Source of the DNA: JAXGRD01 sp040766105
Lineage (GTDB): Bacteria > Bacillota > Clostridia > Peptostreptococcales > Anaerovoracaceae
Direction of reading: 5' to 3'
Assembly: GCA_040766105.1 (NCBI GenBank)
Contig: JAXGRD010000004.1
Location: forward strand, 62,001-126,000
Length of the DNA: 64,000 bases
Positions 26,598 through 34,403 of this stretch are shown here, one piece after another; positions within the stretch are counted from its first letter, which is position 1, and each line of letters begins with the position of its first letter. Position numbers and translations under genes: made by a program. The notes beneath the pieces were generated by a model. It did no database searches and had not been told where the DNA came from. It was given only the letters and a program-made list of their open reading frames with translations.

Positions 26598-27479
26598 TTA
26601 ATATCCTCCTGACAATCGATGCCCTTCACTTAACCGCAGTCTTCCCGTAAGAAGGTCGTAGAACTGCACTTCCGTAGCTGTCATATAGGCTGTTACCACA
26701 AACATCCCCACCTGGCCGATAAAGCTACCGATGGCTGTAATGAGGTAGATATTCCCGATGGTGAATATGGAAGAAATGACCCCATCCACCAGCGCCGCTA
26801 CGATGAGCCAACCGATAAAGGATAGGTTCAGCAGAAACAACTTGCCCATGTTTCCTCTCATCAGTTCTCTGCTGGCTCTGAGGGACTGTGTAACGCTCAT
26901 CTCACGATGGTCTACAATGAGATAGTAGCACATGCTAAACATGAGAGCTGGTATAATCAAAAGTAGAAGTGCCAACATTCCTAAGAAGGCAATACCGGAG
27001 CTGCCTACCATAATCCCCAGGGTAACAATGACTACAGCAGGAATCATGAATGCCATGGTTATCAAGGTAATGAGTATGGACAAGCCCAGTGTCTTCCCAT
27101 AATAGGAAAACCCACTGAATATCTGACCATAATCATTTGGCTGTCTTCGCACCAAGGCTATAAAGAAGAGAGAAATACCAAAGGTAAAAGGTCCCGTTAC
27201 CAGCAACGTATATATTCCGCTAAAAATAGAGGTATACCCTGTGGTTTCCATCGTTCTCACGAAAATTTCGGTAGCATTATAGCCCATCTGATTTTGCATG
27301 ATACTAATCAAATTGCTGGATGCTCCAAAAACTGCATTGATAAAAATCGGCGGTATCATCAAACAAGCGGAAAAAATCAGCACTGCCACACTTGCAGTTA
27401 CCCAATGATCCTTTAAGGCTTGACGACCTAAATATCTGATTGTAGAACAAGTTTCATTAACGATAATATGGGGTTGCAT
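26598..27479 (-). CDS. DUF975-family membrane protein
   Basis: 293 residues with about six hydrophobic spans. The layout fits DUF975: an N-terminal helix starting ALKDHWVTASVAVLIFSAC, a central YGQIFSGFSYYGKTLGLSIL and the conserved MTQSLRASRELMRGNMGKLFLLNLSFIGW-like region (here VTQSLRASRELM and GNMGKLFLLNLSFIGW). The function is unknown in the family. It directly precedes the MurE-type gene and is probably cotranscribed with it, which hints at an envelope role. Confidence 0.8.
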   Translation of the reverse strand: MQPHIIVNETCSTIRYLGRQALKDHWVTASVAVLIFSACLMIPPIFINAVFGASSNLISIMQNQMGYNATEIFVRTMETTGYTSIFSGIYTLLVTGPFTFGISLFFIALVRRQPNDYGQIFSGFSYYGKTLGLSILITLITMAFMIPAVVIVTLGIMVGSSGIAFLGMLALLLLIIPALMFSMCYYLIVDHREMSVTQSLRASRELMRGNMGKLFLLNLSFIGWLIVAALVDGVISSIFTIGNIYLITAIGSFIGQVGMFVVTAYMTATEVQFYDLLTGRLRLSEGHRLSGGY

Positions 27480-27583
27480 ATAAACTCCTAACTACTATTT
27501 TATTGCTATAATTCCGTACTATTATCTCATAAAAGGGGAACCTTGTAAACAAATCCCGCCCCCAAAAGCCCATGTATACAAAA

Positions 27584-27609
27584 GGTGACGGCGCTTTTGC
27601 ACCGTCACC
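27584..27609 (-). terminator. rho-independent terminator of the 4-hydroxybutyrate operon
   Basis: GGTGACGG pairs perfectly with CCGTCACC across a 10-base loop that itself holds a GC/GC pair, and the minus-strand transcript continues into TTTTG. It lies 40 bases after the stop of the 4-hydroxybutyrate dehydrogenase gene. The rest of 27480-27648 shows nothing else. Confidence 0.8.
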
Positions 27610-27648
27610 AAAGTTATTCTTTCGAACAAATACGTATCTTCACAAGTA

Positions 27649-28773
27649 CTAATATAGGTTTGCAAAGATCTCTCTGATTTCTTCATCGGTAAGAGGAACG
27701 TAGTTGTTGCCCAAAAGTCTCTGCTGGTTCGCAACTGTGGACTTTGTGAACTCGTCAATTTGCTCTTCTACCATGCCATATTCTCTCAACTGCTTCTTGG
27801 GAATCAGCTTGCCCAGGAAGTTGTCCAGCTCATCGTATACGTTGGCAACATCGCATCCTAGCGCGTCAGCAAAGATCTTGTTTGCTTCTGCAATCTTTCC
27901 ATCGGGATTCTTTCTCATGTACATCTTGAACACTTCTGTGAAGAACTGATAGTTTGCTTCCCCGTGGGGAACGTGGAATGCACCACCGATTGCGTAGGAC
28001 AGAGCGTGTACTGCCGCACAGCCTGCATTACCAAATGCGATTCCGCCATAGGTAGAAGCAGTGAGGAAGTCCTTCAAATAAGGCTTTCTGTTTTCTGCAG
28101 TGTTGCCGCCCGCCTCATCAATCTTCTTGTATCCATCCATAATCATTCTGATTGCTTCAATGGAGAAGAGTTCTGTAAATGCAGATGCCTTGGGTGACAG
28201 GTAAGATTCAATTGCATGAATCAAAGCATCTACGGAAGATGTTGCAAATACATAGTCGGGAAGTCCCTGTAGAGATTCCGGAATCAAGACAGCAGTTTGC
28301 GCATATGTTTCTTCCACTGCCAATCCCTTCTTCGTCTTCAAGGATTTCAATTCAGCGATGGCAACGTTGGTTACTTCGCTTCCGGTTCCGCATGTGGTGG
28401 GAACAACAATCAGTTCCTTCGCTCTTTCGGGAGCCACTTCACCGGTAAACAACTTCACGGACTGCTCGGGAGTCTTCAGTGCCAGAACTTTACAAATGTC
28501 AACGATGGTACCGCCACCAAAAGCGATGATTCTGTCGTAATCATATCCGTCCATGTCCTTCTTCATCGCATCGATCATTTCGTCGGAAGGCTCGCCCTTT
28601 CCATACTTTTCCTGATAAATAACAGGCATATCGATACCCAAAGGTTTTACATAGGGGTCATACATCCACTGGTTTGTAACCAGGATGTCGCCCTTACCCA
28701 GCTTAAATTCTTCGTTGAAATCTTTAAATGTCTCAAAATAGTGGATTGTTGGAACTACTCTTAATGCTTGCAT
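27649..28773 (-). CDS. 4hbD: 4-hydroxybutyrate dehydrogenase (Fe-dependent ADH family)
   Basis: 374 residues. It interconverts succinic semialdehyde and 4-hydroxybutyrate with NAD(H). The sequence closely follows the C. kluyveri enzyme as I recall it, for example QEKYGKGEPSDEMID, VPTTCGTGSEVTNV, SSVDALIHAIESYLSP and GGAFHVPHGEANYQFFTE. Metal ligands of the group III ADH fold are present (D in SVDALIH, H in DALIHA, H in CAAVHALSYA and PHGEAN). It is the last gene of the abf operon, 11 bases after the CoA-transferase, and is followed by a terminator. Confidence 0.95.
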   Translation of the reverse strand: MQALRVVPTIHYFETFKDFNEEFKLGKGDILVTNQWMYDPYVKPLGIDMPVIYQEKYGKGEPSDEMIDAMKKDMDGYDYDRIIAFGGGTIVDICKVLALKTPEQSVKLFTGEVAPERAKELIVVPTTCGTGSEVTNVAIAELKSLKTKKGLAVEETYAQTAVLIPESLQGLPDYVFATSSVDALIHAIESYLSPKASAFTELFSIEAIRMIMDGYKKIDEAGGNTAENRKPYLKDFLTASTYGGIAFGNAGCAAVHALSYAIGGAFHVPHGEANYQFFTEVFKMYMRKNPDGKIAEANKIFADALGCDVANVYDELDNFLGKLIPKKQLREYGMVEEQIDEFTKSTVANQQRLLGNNYVPLTDEEIREIFANLY

Positions 28774-28784
28774 GTTTCTACCTC

Positions 28785-30101
28785 CTAAAATGCAGTGTTA
28801 AATCTTTCTTCAAATTGTTTCTTCAGTTCTTCTCTAAAATCAGGATGTGCGATTCCGATGAGCTGACGTGCTCTGTCGTGGAGTGTTCTACCCTTCATTC
28901 TCGCAATACCGTATTCAGTTACAACATAGTCGGCATCACATCTGGATGTGGTCACTGCCGCACCATGGTCGATAAAGGGAACGACCTTAGAAATCATTCC
29001 GCCGTCTTTTGTCTTCGTTACAGAAGGCATTGCGATAATAGCTTTGCCCTTTCCGTCTTCTGACATAGCTGCGCCACGAACGAAGTCAACCTGACCGCCT
29101 ACGCCGGAGATCTGCTTGGTTCCGATACACTCGGAAACGATTTGTCCCATAAAGTCTACCTGGACACATGCATTGATGCAAACCAAGTTGGTGGACTTAG
29201 CTACAACGGTCGGGTGGTTTACATAGTCAACGGTACGCATTTCAACCATGGGGTTCTCGCAGGCAAAGTCATACAACTTCTTTGTTCCCATGAGGAAGGT
29301 TACAATCATCTTGCCCTTGTCGATGCCCTTCTTGGAGCAGTCAATAACGCCCTTGTTAAAGAGATCCACCACACCGTCGGAAATCATTTCAGAATGGATT
29401 CCCAAGTGCTTCTTATCTCCCAGCTGTGAAAGAACCGCATCGGGAATCGCTCCGATACCCAGCTGCAATGTATCACCGTCTTCAATGAGGGAAGCACAGT
29501 TCTTACCGATTTTTTCTTCGATTTCTCCAATTACCGGAGGCTTGATTTCGTGAAGGGGATGGGAACATTCTACGAATGCATCGATTTCACTAACGTGAAT
29601 AAAGGTATCTCCAAAGACAACAGGTACTTGGTCATTGACTTCCGCCAAAACAACCTTTGCCGTCTTAACGCCCTGATAGGAGTAGTCGGAAGATACACCG
29701 ATACTGCAATATCCATGGGAATCCGGTCTGGAAACAGATACCATCATAACATCTACGTGGAAGATGTCATCTCTGATAAACTGAGGAACCTGGTGGAAAA
29801 ATACAGGTACAAACTCACCATGGCCCTGTTCCAATGACTTACGAGTCGTCGGACTTACAAACCATCCTTCAAAAGTAAAGTGCTCTGAGTTTTCAGGAAG
29901 GCTGTACTCTCCCTTGCCCAAAGTTACCATGTGAGAAACCGTAACATCCTTGTAGGCTTCCTTGTTCTCAATCATTGCATCTACAAGAACTGCAGGCTCC
30001 GCAACAGCATGTGCAAAAAGTACCCTGTCACCGGATTTTATTTTTTGTACCGCTTCCTTTGCAGTGCACTTTCTCTCTTCATAGATTTTTTTCCATTCCA
30101 T
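28785..30101 (-). CDS. abfT: 4-hydroxybutyrate CoA-transferase
   Basis: 438 residues. It activates 4-hydroxybutyrate using acetyl-CoA or butyryl-CoA. The N-terminus (WKKIYEERKCTAKEAV) and family blocks resemble the C. aminobutyricum AbfT; the catalytic glutamate lies in a glycine-rich GIHSEMISDGVVDLF segment, and the CoA-binding G-rich loop is GVGGQVDFVRGA. It stands between the Cys-rich small gene and the 4-hydroxybutyrate dehydrogenase, so all enzymes for succinic semialdehyde to crotonyl-CoA are together. Confidence 0.95.
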   Translation of the reverse strand: MEWKKIYEERKCTAKEAVQKIKSGDRVLFAHAVAEPAVLVDAMIENKEAYKDVTVSHMVTLGKGEYSLPENSEHFTFEGWFVSPTTRKSLEQGHGEFVPVFFHQVPQFIRDDIFHVDVMMVSVSRPDSHGYCSIGVSSDYSYQGVKTAKVVLAEVNDQVPVVFGDTFIHVSEIDAFVECSHPLHEIKPPVIGEIEEKIGKNCASLIEDGDTLQLGIGAIPDAVLSQLGDKKHLGIHSEMISDGVVDLFNKGVIDCSKKGIDKGKMIVTFLMGTKKLYDFACENPMVEMRTVDYVNHPTVVAKSTNLVCINACVQVDFMGQIVSECIGTKQISGVGGQVDFVRGAAMSEDGKGKAIIAMPSVTKTKDGGMISKVVPFIDHGAAVTTSRCDADYVVTEYGIARMKGRTLHDRARQLIGIAHPDFREELKKQFEERFNTAF

Positions 30102-30137
30102 TATTCTCTTACCGACCTTTCACTAACAAACTACAAC

Positions 30138-30404
30138 TTATTTCTTTATTTTATCAATGTGAGATTTAATATCTTCTATGTGATTCTCTTCCCACATCTT
30201 CATGACACCTTCTTTTGTGGAAAATTGACAATGGGAGGCACAACAGTTGGTACATCCCCCGATAACCAGAATGGAATCATAGTCCACTCCTTCCTCAGCA
30301 ATTGCGAATTCCACATCTTTTCGCTCTTCTTTCAATTTCCTTAGTGCGGCCCCTCTGTCATATCTAGGGTTGCATCCTCCGCAAAACCTTACGCCAACTT
30401 TCAT
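30138..30404 (-). CDS. cysteine-rich small protein of the abf operon, function unknown
   Basis: 88 residues; no named family recognised. Two Cys clusters are striking: RFCGGCNPRYDR at residues 6-17 and GGCTNCCASHC at about 49-59, six or seven cysteines in all, with a short alpha/beta pattern between them and a lysine-rich C-terminal helix. This suggests metal or Fe-S binding. It lies inside the abf operon between the dehydratase and CoA-transferase, so it may help mature or protect the oxygen-sensitive [4Fe-4S] dehydratase, or carry electrons. That role is an inference from position. Confidence 0.8.
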   Translation of the reverse strand: MKVGVRFCGGCNPRYDRGAALRKLKEERKDVEFAIAEEGVDYDSILVIGGCTNCCASHCQFSTKEGVMKMWEENHIEDIKSHIDKIKK

Positions 30405-30472
30405 CCTTTTCCTCTTTTAATTATAGAAACAGGCCGCCACAGCAATGGCGGCCTATTGTCATGTTCTAGTTG

Positions 30473-31948
30473 TTATTTCTTAATACCAGCGATTTCCTTA
30501 GCAAGCTCTTTCTTGGCAGCGATGTTGCCCTGACGAGCAATCATGATTCTCTGTGCCTGCGGTGAACCTGCACCGTGCATGGATTCTGTTCTGTATCCGA
30601 CTGCAGCGGATCCCAGACATACGTTTTCCAAGAATCGAAGTATTCTCATTCTTTCTTCGGTTGTTCCCTGGGGTGAACCTGCAAAGTACTTGTTGCAAAC
30701 TTCGCCCAAGGTTTCGCCATTCTTTCCAACTTCCAAATCAGACTTGAAGTCGCTTTCGGACGGCATGGTTACCATCAATCCGCCTGCGATGTCTTCAGCC
30801 AGTCTTACGATTTCGTAAGGGAATCTGGTTACGTTCTGCTTACATACGTTTGCTAGAAGAAGGTCGATCTGATAGTTTCCTGCCTCTGTAGGATATCCTT
30901 CTGTGGAACATGCGATTCCGCAGCAGTACAGAGTTTCGTTCAGGTGTGTCATCTCGATAAGCTTATCCTTCACGTGGCTGGCCTTCTGTGCACCGTTGTA
31001 ATCAGCTGCCAGAGCTGCTGCTCCGATGATTACGTCGCCAACGCCTACCTTACATCCACCATAGGACTGTCTGTGGTATCCGGCAAATCTCTCAACCATC
31101 ATTCCGGCAAAGTCATACTCTCCGCAAAGGAAGATTCTGTCGTTGGGGATGAATACGTTGTCAAATACTACCAATGCTTCCTGTCCGCCGAACTTCTTAT
31201 TTCCAAGATCGATGTCCGCGTCCTTTTCCAGTTTTCTGGTGTCGCAGGACTGTCTACCGTAAATCATGTAGATGCCGTCTGCATCGGATGGACAAGCAAA
31301 GGATACTGCGTAGTCTTTATCTTCTTCACCCATTGCGATGGTGGGCATGATGATGTGCTCGTGGGAGTTGATGGTTCCGGTCTGGTGCGCTTTTGCTCCA
31401 CGAACTACTATACCGTCTTCTCTTCTCTCAACAATGTGCATGTAGAGATCTTTGTCCGCCTGCTTTGATGGGGAAAGTCCTCTGTCACCCTTTGGGTCAG
31501 TCATAGCACCGTCTACGATGTAGTCATTTTCCTGAATGAACTGCAAGTACTTCTTGAAGTTTTCGTGGTAGTTGGTTCCATGCTTTTTGTCTGTTTCAAA
31601 TGTGGTGGAGTAAACTGCGTTGAAAGCGTCCATTCCTACACATCTCTGGAAACAAGAAGCTGTCTTCTGTCCCAAAAGTCTCTGCATCTTTACTTTTTTC
31701 TTCAGGTCTTCTGTATCCTGGTGAAGATGGTTAAATCTGTTTACAGTCTCACCGGTCAGGTTAGACTTTGCAGTCATCAAATCCACATACTCGGGATCGT
31801 GAGCTGCATCATACGTTACTGCTACACAGTTGATGGATGGTCGGATAATTGGATGGTCAACCCAATTGTCTACCTTTTCACCAAACATGTAGACTCTTGT
31901 CTTTAATTTTCTCAAGCTTTCAATATACTGCGCACCTGTCATCAACAT
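30473..31948 (-). CDS. abfD: 4-hydroxybutyryl-CoA dehydratase / vinylacetyl-CoA isomerase
   Basis: 491 residues. This FAD and [4Fe-4S] enzyme dehydrates 4-hydroxybutyryl-CoA to crotonyl-CoA through a radical mechanism. The known cluster ligands of the C. aminobutyricum enzyme are at the same numbers here: Cys99 and Cys103 in KTASCFQRC, and the His and Cys of ERFAGYHRQSYGGC near 292 and 299. Long stretches (RREDGIVVRGAKAHQTG, NSHEHIIMPTIAMG) match that enzyme as remembered. The start ATG 31948 has AAGGAG upstream. A small hairpin lies in the leader after the NifU-like gene. Confidence 0.98.
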   Translation of the reverse strand: MLMTGAQYIESLRKLKTRVYMFGEKVDNWVDHPIIRPSINCVAVTYDAAHDPEYVDLMTAKSNLTGETVNRFNHLHQDTEDLKKKVKMQRLLGQKTASCFQRCVGMDAFNAVYSTTFETDKKHGTNYHENFKKYLQFIQENDYIVDGAMTDPKGDRGLSPSKQADKDLYMHIVERREDGIVVRGAKAHQTGTINSHEHIIMPTIAMGEEDKDYAVSFACPSDADGIYMIYGRQSCDTRKLEKDADIDLGNKKFGGQEALVVFDNVFIPNDRIFLCGEYDFAGMMVERFAGYHRQSYGGCKVGVGDVIIGAAALAADYNGAQKASHVKDKLIEMTHLNETLYCCGIACSTEGYPTEAGNYQIDLLLANVCKQNVTRFPYEIVRLAEDIAGGLMVTMPSESDFKSDLEVGKNGETLGEVCNKYFAGSPQGTTEERMRILRFLENVCLGSAAVGYRTESMHGAGSPQAQRIMIARQGNIAAKKELAKEIAGIKK

Positions 31949-31974
31949 AATATAACACTCCTTCTCTTTTAATA

Positions 31975-31998
31975 GGACAATCCGGGCACCCTTTGTCC
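31975..31998 (-). other. hairpin between NifU-like gene and abfD
   Basis: GGACAA pairs with TTGTCC, with an inner GGG/CCC step and a two-base loop. It has no T tract, so it is more likely an mRNA processing or stability element than a terminator; it would let the short NifU-like message and the abundant dehydratase message be separated. Confidence 0.45.
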
Positions 31999-32030
31999 GA
32001 AATACATCCCTTTGAAACTAATAATTTATC

Positions 32031-32309
32031 CTATAACTCCTTGTTGAGGATTTTTCTGGCCATATCGATCAGATCCTCACTTACAGTAGTATCTAGGACC
32101 ACGTCCTTCACTTCTTTGCTCTCCGACATAAGGATATCTTTTACCACATCCTCCACTGTAGATTGCGCGGAAGGACAAGAAGCACACGCACCTGTCATCT
32201 TCACATAAGCCACGCCGTCGACAAACTTAGTCAACACGGCACCGCCAAAATGCTCAGCCAAAACAGGATCCACTTTTTCTTTCAGTATTGCTTCTATCTC
32301 TTTGCTCAT
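32031..32309 (-). CDS. NifU C-terminal-domain Fe-S scaffold protein
   Basis: 92 residues. The Nfu-type motif GACASCPSAQST with CxxC at about residues 42-45 is intact, so it can carry and transfer a [4Fe-4S] cluster. It is the first gene of the abf operon, downstream of a near-consensus promoter at 32341-32369, and most likely supplies clusters to the dehydratase. The stand-alone Nfu domain without an N-terminal IscU-like part is common in Firmicutes. Confidence 0.92.
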   Translation of the reverse strand: MSKEIEAILKEKVDPVLAEHFGGAVLTKFVDGVAYVKMTGACASCPSAQSTVEDVVKDILMSESKEVKDVVLDTTVSEDLIDMARKILNKEL

Positions 32310-32340
32310 TCTTCTTTCCTTTTTCTATACTTCTGACACA

Positions 32341-32369
32341 ATTATACTATCTATAAACATTGATTTCAA
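32341..32369 (-). promoter_or_regulatory. SigA-type promoter of the abf operon
   Basis: On the minus strand TTGAAA (32364-32369), exactly 17 bases, then TATAAT (32341-32346). It is 32 bases ahead of the NifU-like start, so it should drive the five-gene 4-hydroxybutyrate operon. No other gene start lies between. Confidence 0.8.
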
Positions 32370-32449
32370 GGGCTTTGAAGTGTTTCTAAATTTCAGAAAA
32401 TATCGTATTGTCTCACTATGATACACTTCCAAATCACCTCGTAATAGTG

Positions 32450-32455
32450 TATACT
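32450..32455 (+). promoter_or_regulatory. -10 element placing the thiN start at the transcription start
   Basis: TATACT ends seven bases before the ATG at 32462, so transcription would begin at or within a base or two of that ATG. No Shine-Dalgarno precedes the ATG. This points to a leaderless mRNA. The -35 region is weak. Confidence 0.45.
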
Positions 32456-32461
32456 CTTCCT

Positions 32462-33085
32462 ATGGAAAAATGCATCATCATCACTTCGTACATCGAAGGT
32501 AAAATTAAAGATTTAGTTGATATCACCCGAGAAGATTACGTGATTTGTGCCGATGGCGGTTACGATCTTGCTGTCGCAGAAGACATCACCCCCTCCATCG
32601 TGTTGGGGGATTTTGATTCTGCACAAAAAGACATCCCTAAAGGGATTGAAATAGTCACGGTTCCAATCAAGAAGGATGTCACCGATACCGCCTTGTGCTT
32701 GGACCACGCAATTGAAAAAGGCTTCCAACACGTAATGATTATCGGCGGCATGGGCGGTCGCCTGGACCACACCATCGCCAACATCCAGAACATATTTGCA
32801 TACACCCACCGCGGATTGTCCATCATCATGGTCGACGAAACCAACATCGTAATGGCCCTAATCAACAGCAATACCATCATTCCGGACCAGCCCGGATACA
32901 AGCTTTCCCTCTTCTCCCATAGCGAAAGCTGCTCTGGTGTCACAGTCAGCGGCGTGGAGTATCCTCTTACGGATCACACCCTCACCTCCCACTTTCCCTT
33001 GGGAGTCAGCAACGAATTTATCGGGGAAGATGTTTTTCTTGAGGTAAAGGACGGGGAGCTGTTGGTAGTGTTGAGTCGTGGGTAG
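32462..33085 (+). CDS. thiN: thiamine pyrophosphokinase
   Basis: About 207 residues. It makes thiamine diphosphate from thiamine and ATP. Motifs: ICADGGYDLA near residue 29, VLGDFDSAQKD near 50, VTDTALCLDHAI near 75 and IGGMGGRLDHTIANI near 95. I prefer ATG 32462 because MEKCIIITSY is the normal beginning and a TATACT box sits right before it; a TTG at 32408 would add 18 residues without a ribosome site. A strong terminator follows. It marks the left edge of the A+T-rich island. Confidence 0.9.
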   Translation: MEKCIIITSYIEGKIKDLVDITREDYVICADGGYDLAVAEDITPSIVLGDFDSAQKDIPKGIEIVTVPIKKDVTDTALCLDHAIEKGFQHVMIIGGMGGRLDHTIANIQNIFAYTHRGLSIIMVDETNIVMALINSNTIIPDQPGYKLSLFSHSESCSGVTVSGVEYPLTDHTLTSHFPLGVSNEFIGEDVFLEVKDGELLVVLSRG

Positions 33086-33134
33086 AACAAAAGAGCAGTT
33101 CTGCAGCTATTTACTGCAGAACCGTTCTTTTGTT
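33086..33134. terminator. bidirectional terminator between thiN and the island
   Basis: A long stem: GTTCTGCAG (33098-33106) pairs with CTGCAGAAC (33114-33122), extended outward by AACAAAAGA against TCTTTTGTT, with a 7-base loop. T runs flank it on both strands, so it can end thiN and also the converging saccharopine-dehydrogenase-like gene. Confidence 0.85.
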
Positions 33135-33136
33135 GC

Positions 33137-34366
33137 TTATTTTGGCTTACACATGTTTTCATTTAATTGATCAAAGGAATCTGATGACAATGGTGTCTTC
33201 TCGACACAATAGACCGGCATTTCTCGTTTGGCCAACTCCTTAAAATACGGTATATAGGGTATACATTGTTCGCCTGAGTATACCCCAGGATCATTCACTT
33301 CACCTTTACATATCATCTGTGCAACAATTGAGGGAGGGATTCCAGTGTCTAATGCACCTGCCATAAATCCCCACTTTTCACTGGTTCTTATAACAGATTC
33401 CACCATGATTTCTTTTTCTATCCCGTCTTTTGTACCTCTCACAACTGCTCGAAGAACATCACAATCGTTGAGTTCCCCGTCTCGACTGTCATCATAGTTT
33501 TCCAAATATTTATTGACTACAGCCACCATTGTTTTTAATGGGTTGACCTCCTTACCATTAACATCTATTTTTTCTTCAGTACCAAACCCGACATCTGCAA
33601 GAAAACTGATGCGCTCCTCAAATTCAGCCGGCAAGGACAACTTAAAACTTGCATGCTTTATTCCCTTGTCTTTAAACGATCGAGCAAATTGTACCGGCTC
33701 AGAATGAATACAATATTGTGCTTCCGCCATTCCAATGGGACTGGTAAAATCAATCATTTCCTTTCCACTTCCTGCAGGTACTGCCTGGAGCTTTCCATCT
33801 TTCAATATCCACGGGTCCATAGTATGCTCTTCTAAAACCGTCAATAGTGAATAAGGGATTCCAATCACCGCCTCCGTTCTAGTAAAGTCACCACAAGCAC
33901 AAATTGCATCTGCAGATTCTATAGTATCTAGCTTAGATGCCGCATATCCTGCCATCACATTCATTGTTCCTGGTGTACTACCCATGCCTAATACAGCAGT
34001 TAGTCCAGCAGAAACAAATTGTTCATGTAATTCCAGTTGTTTTTTTGTAACGTGGAATAGTCCTCCCAAGTCAATATAATTTACTCTCTCTGCCAAGCAC
34101 GCATTCATTACATCGAGGTTCCAATTATACTGCACACAATTGATAACAACTTTAGCGCCTCTAATTGTTTCTTTTAAAACATCTTCATTTGTAACATCAA
34201 GTTCCACTGCTTTTATTTTAAAATTGTCCGCAACTTTCTTCGCTTTTTTATAATTGTAATCGCAAATTACGATCTCTTTTTCTCCTGGACTCAGTTCTTT
34301 ATCACAAAGATCAGTCGCAACAATCTCCCCTTGAATCCCCGCTCCAAGAATAACGATTTTATCCAT
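33137..34366 (-). CDS. saccharopine-dehydrogenase-like oxidoreductase, copy 1
   Basis: 409 residues. The N-terminal Rossmann fold starts ILGAGIQGEIVATDL (GxGxxG), followed by NYIDLGGLFHVTKK and the family loop GMGSTPGTMNVMAG at about residues 128-141, then the C-terminal substrate domain with HSEPVQFARSFKDKG. The family (COG1748) includes saccharopine reductase, lysine dehydrogenase and carboxynorspermidine dehydrogenase, all NAD(P)-dependent enzymes acting on amine-carboxylate substrates. It is the last gene of the island run, 37 bases after copy 2. The substrate is unknown; four divergent copies in the island suggest different substrates or steps. Confidence 0.85.
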   Translation of the reverse strand: MDKIVILGAGIQGEIVATDLCDKELSPGEKEIVICDYNYKKAKKVADNFKIKAVELDVTNEDVLKETIRGAKVVINCVQYNWNLDVMNACLAERVNYIDLGGLFHVTKKQLELHEQFVSAGLTAVLGMGSTPGTMNVMAGYAASKLDTIESADAICACGDFTRTEAVIGIPYSLLTVLEEHTMDPWILKDGKLQAVPAGSGKEMIDFTSPIGMAEAQYCIHSEPVQFARSFKDKGIKHASFKLSLPAEFEERISFLADVGFGTEEKIDVNGKEVNPLKTMVAVVNKYLENYDDSRDGELNDCDVLRAVVRGTKDGIEKEIMVESVIRTSEKWGFMAGALDTGIPPSIVAQMICKGEVNDPGVYSGEQCIPYIPYFKELAKREMPVYCVEKTPLSSDSFDQLNENMCKPK

Positions 34367-34403
34367 AAGGCATTTCCTTTCTATATTACATATATACTAT
34401 TTA

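Noticed and set aside
27522..27758. A 78-codon frame on the minus strand across the end of the 4-hydroxybutyrate dehydrogenase gene
   Set aside because: It reads through a clear terminator and overlaps a certain gene in another frame.
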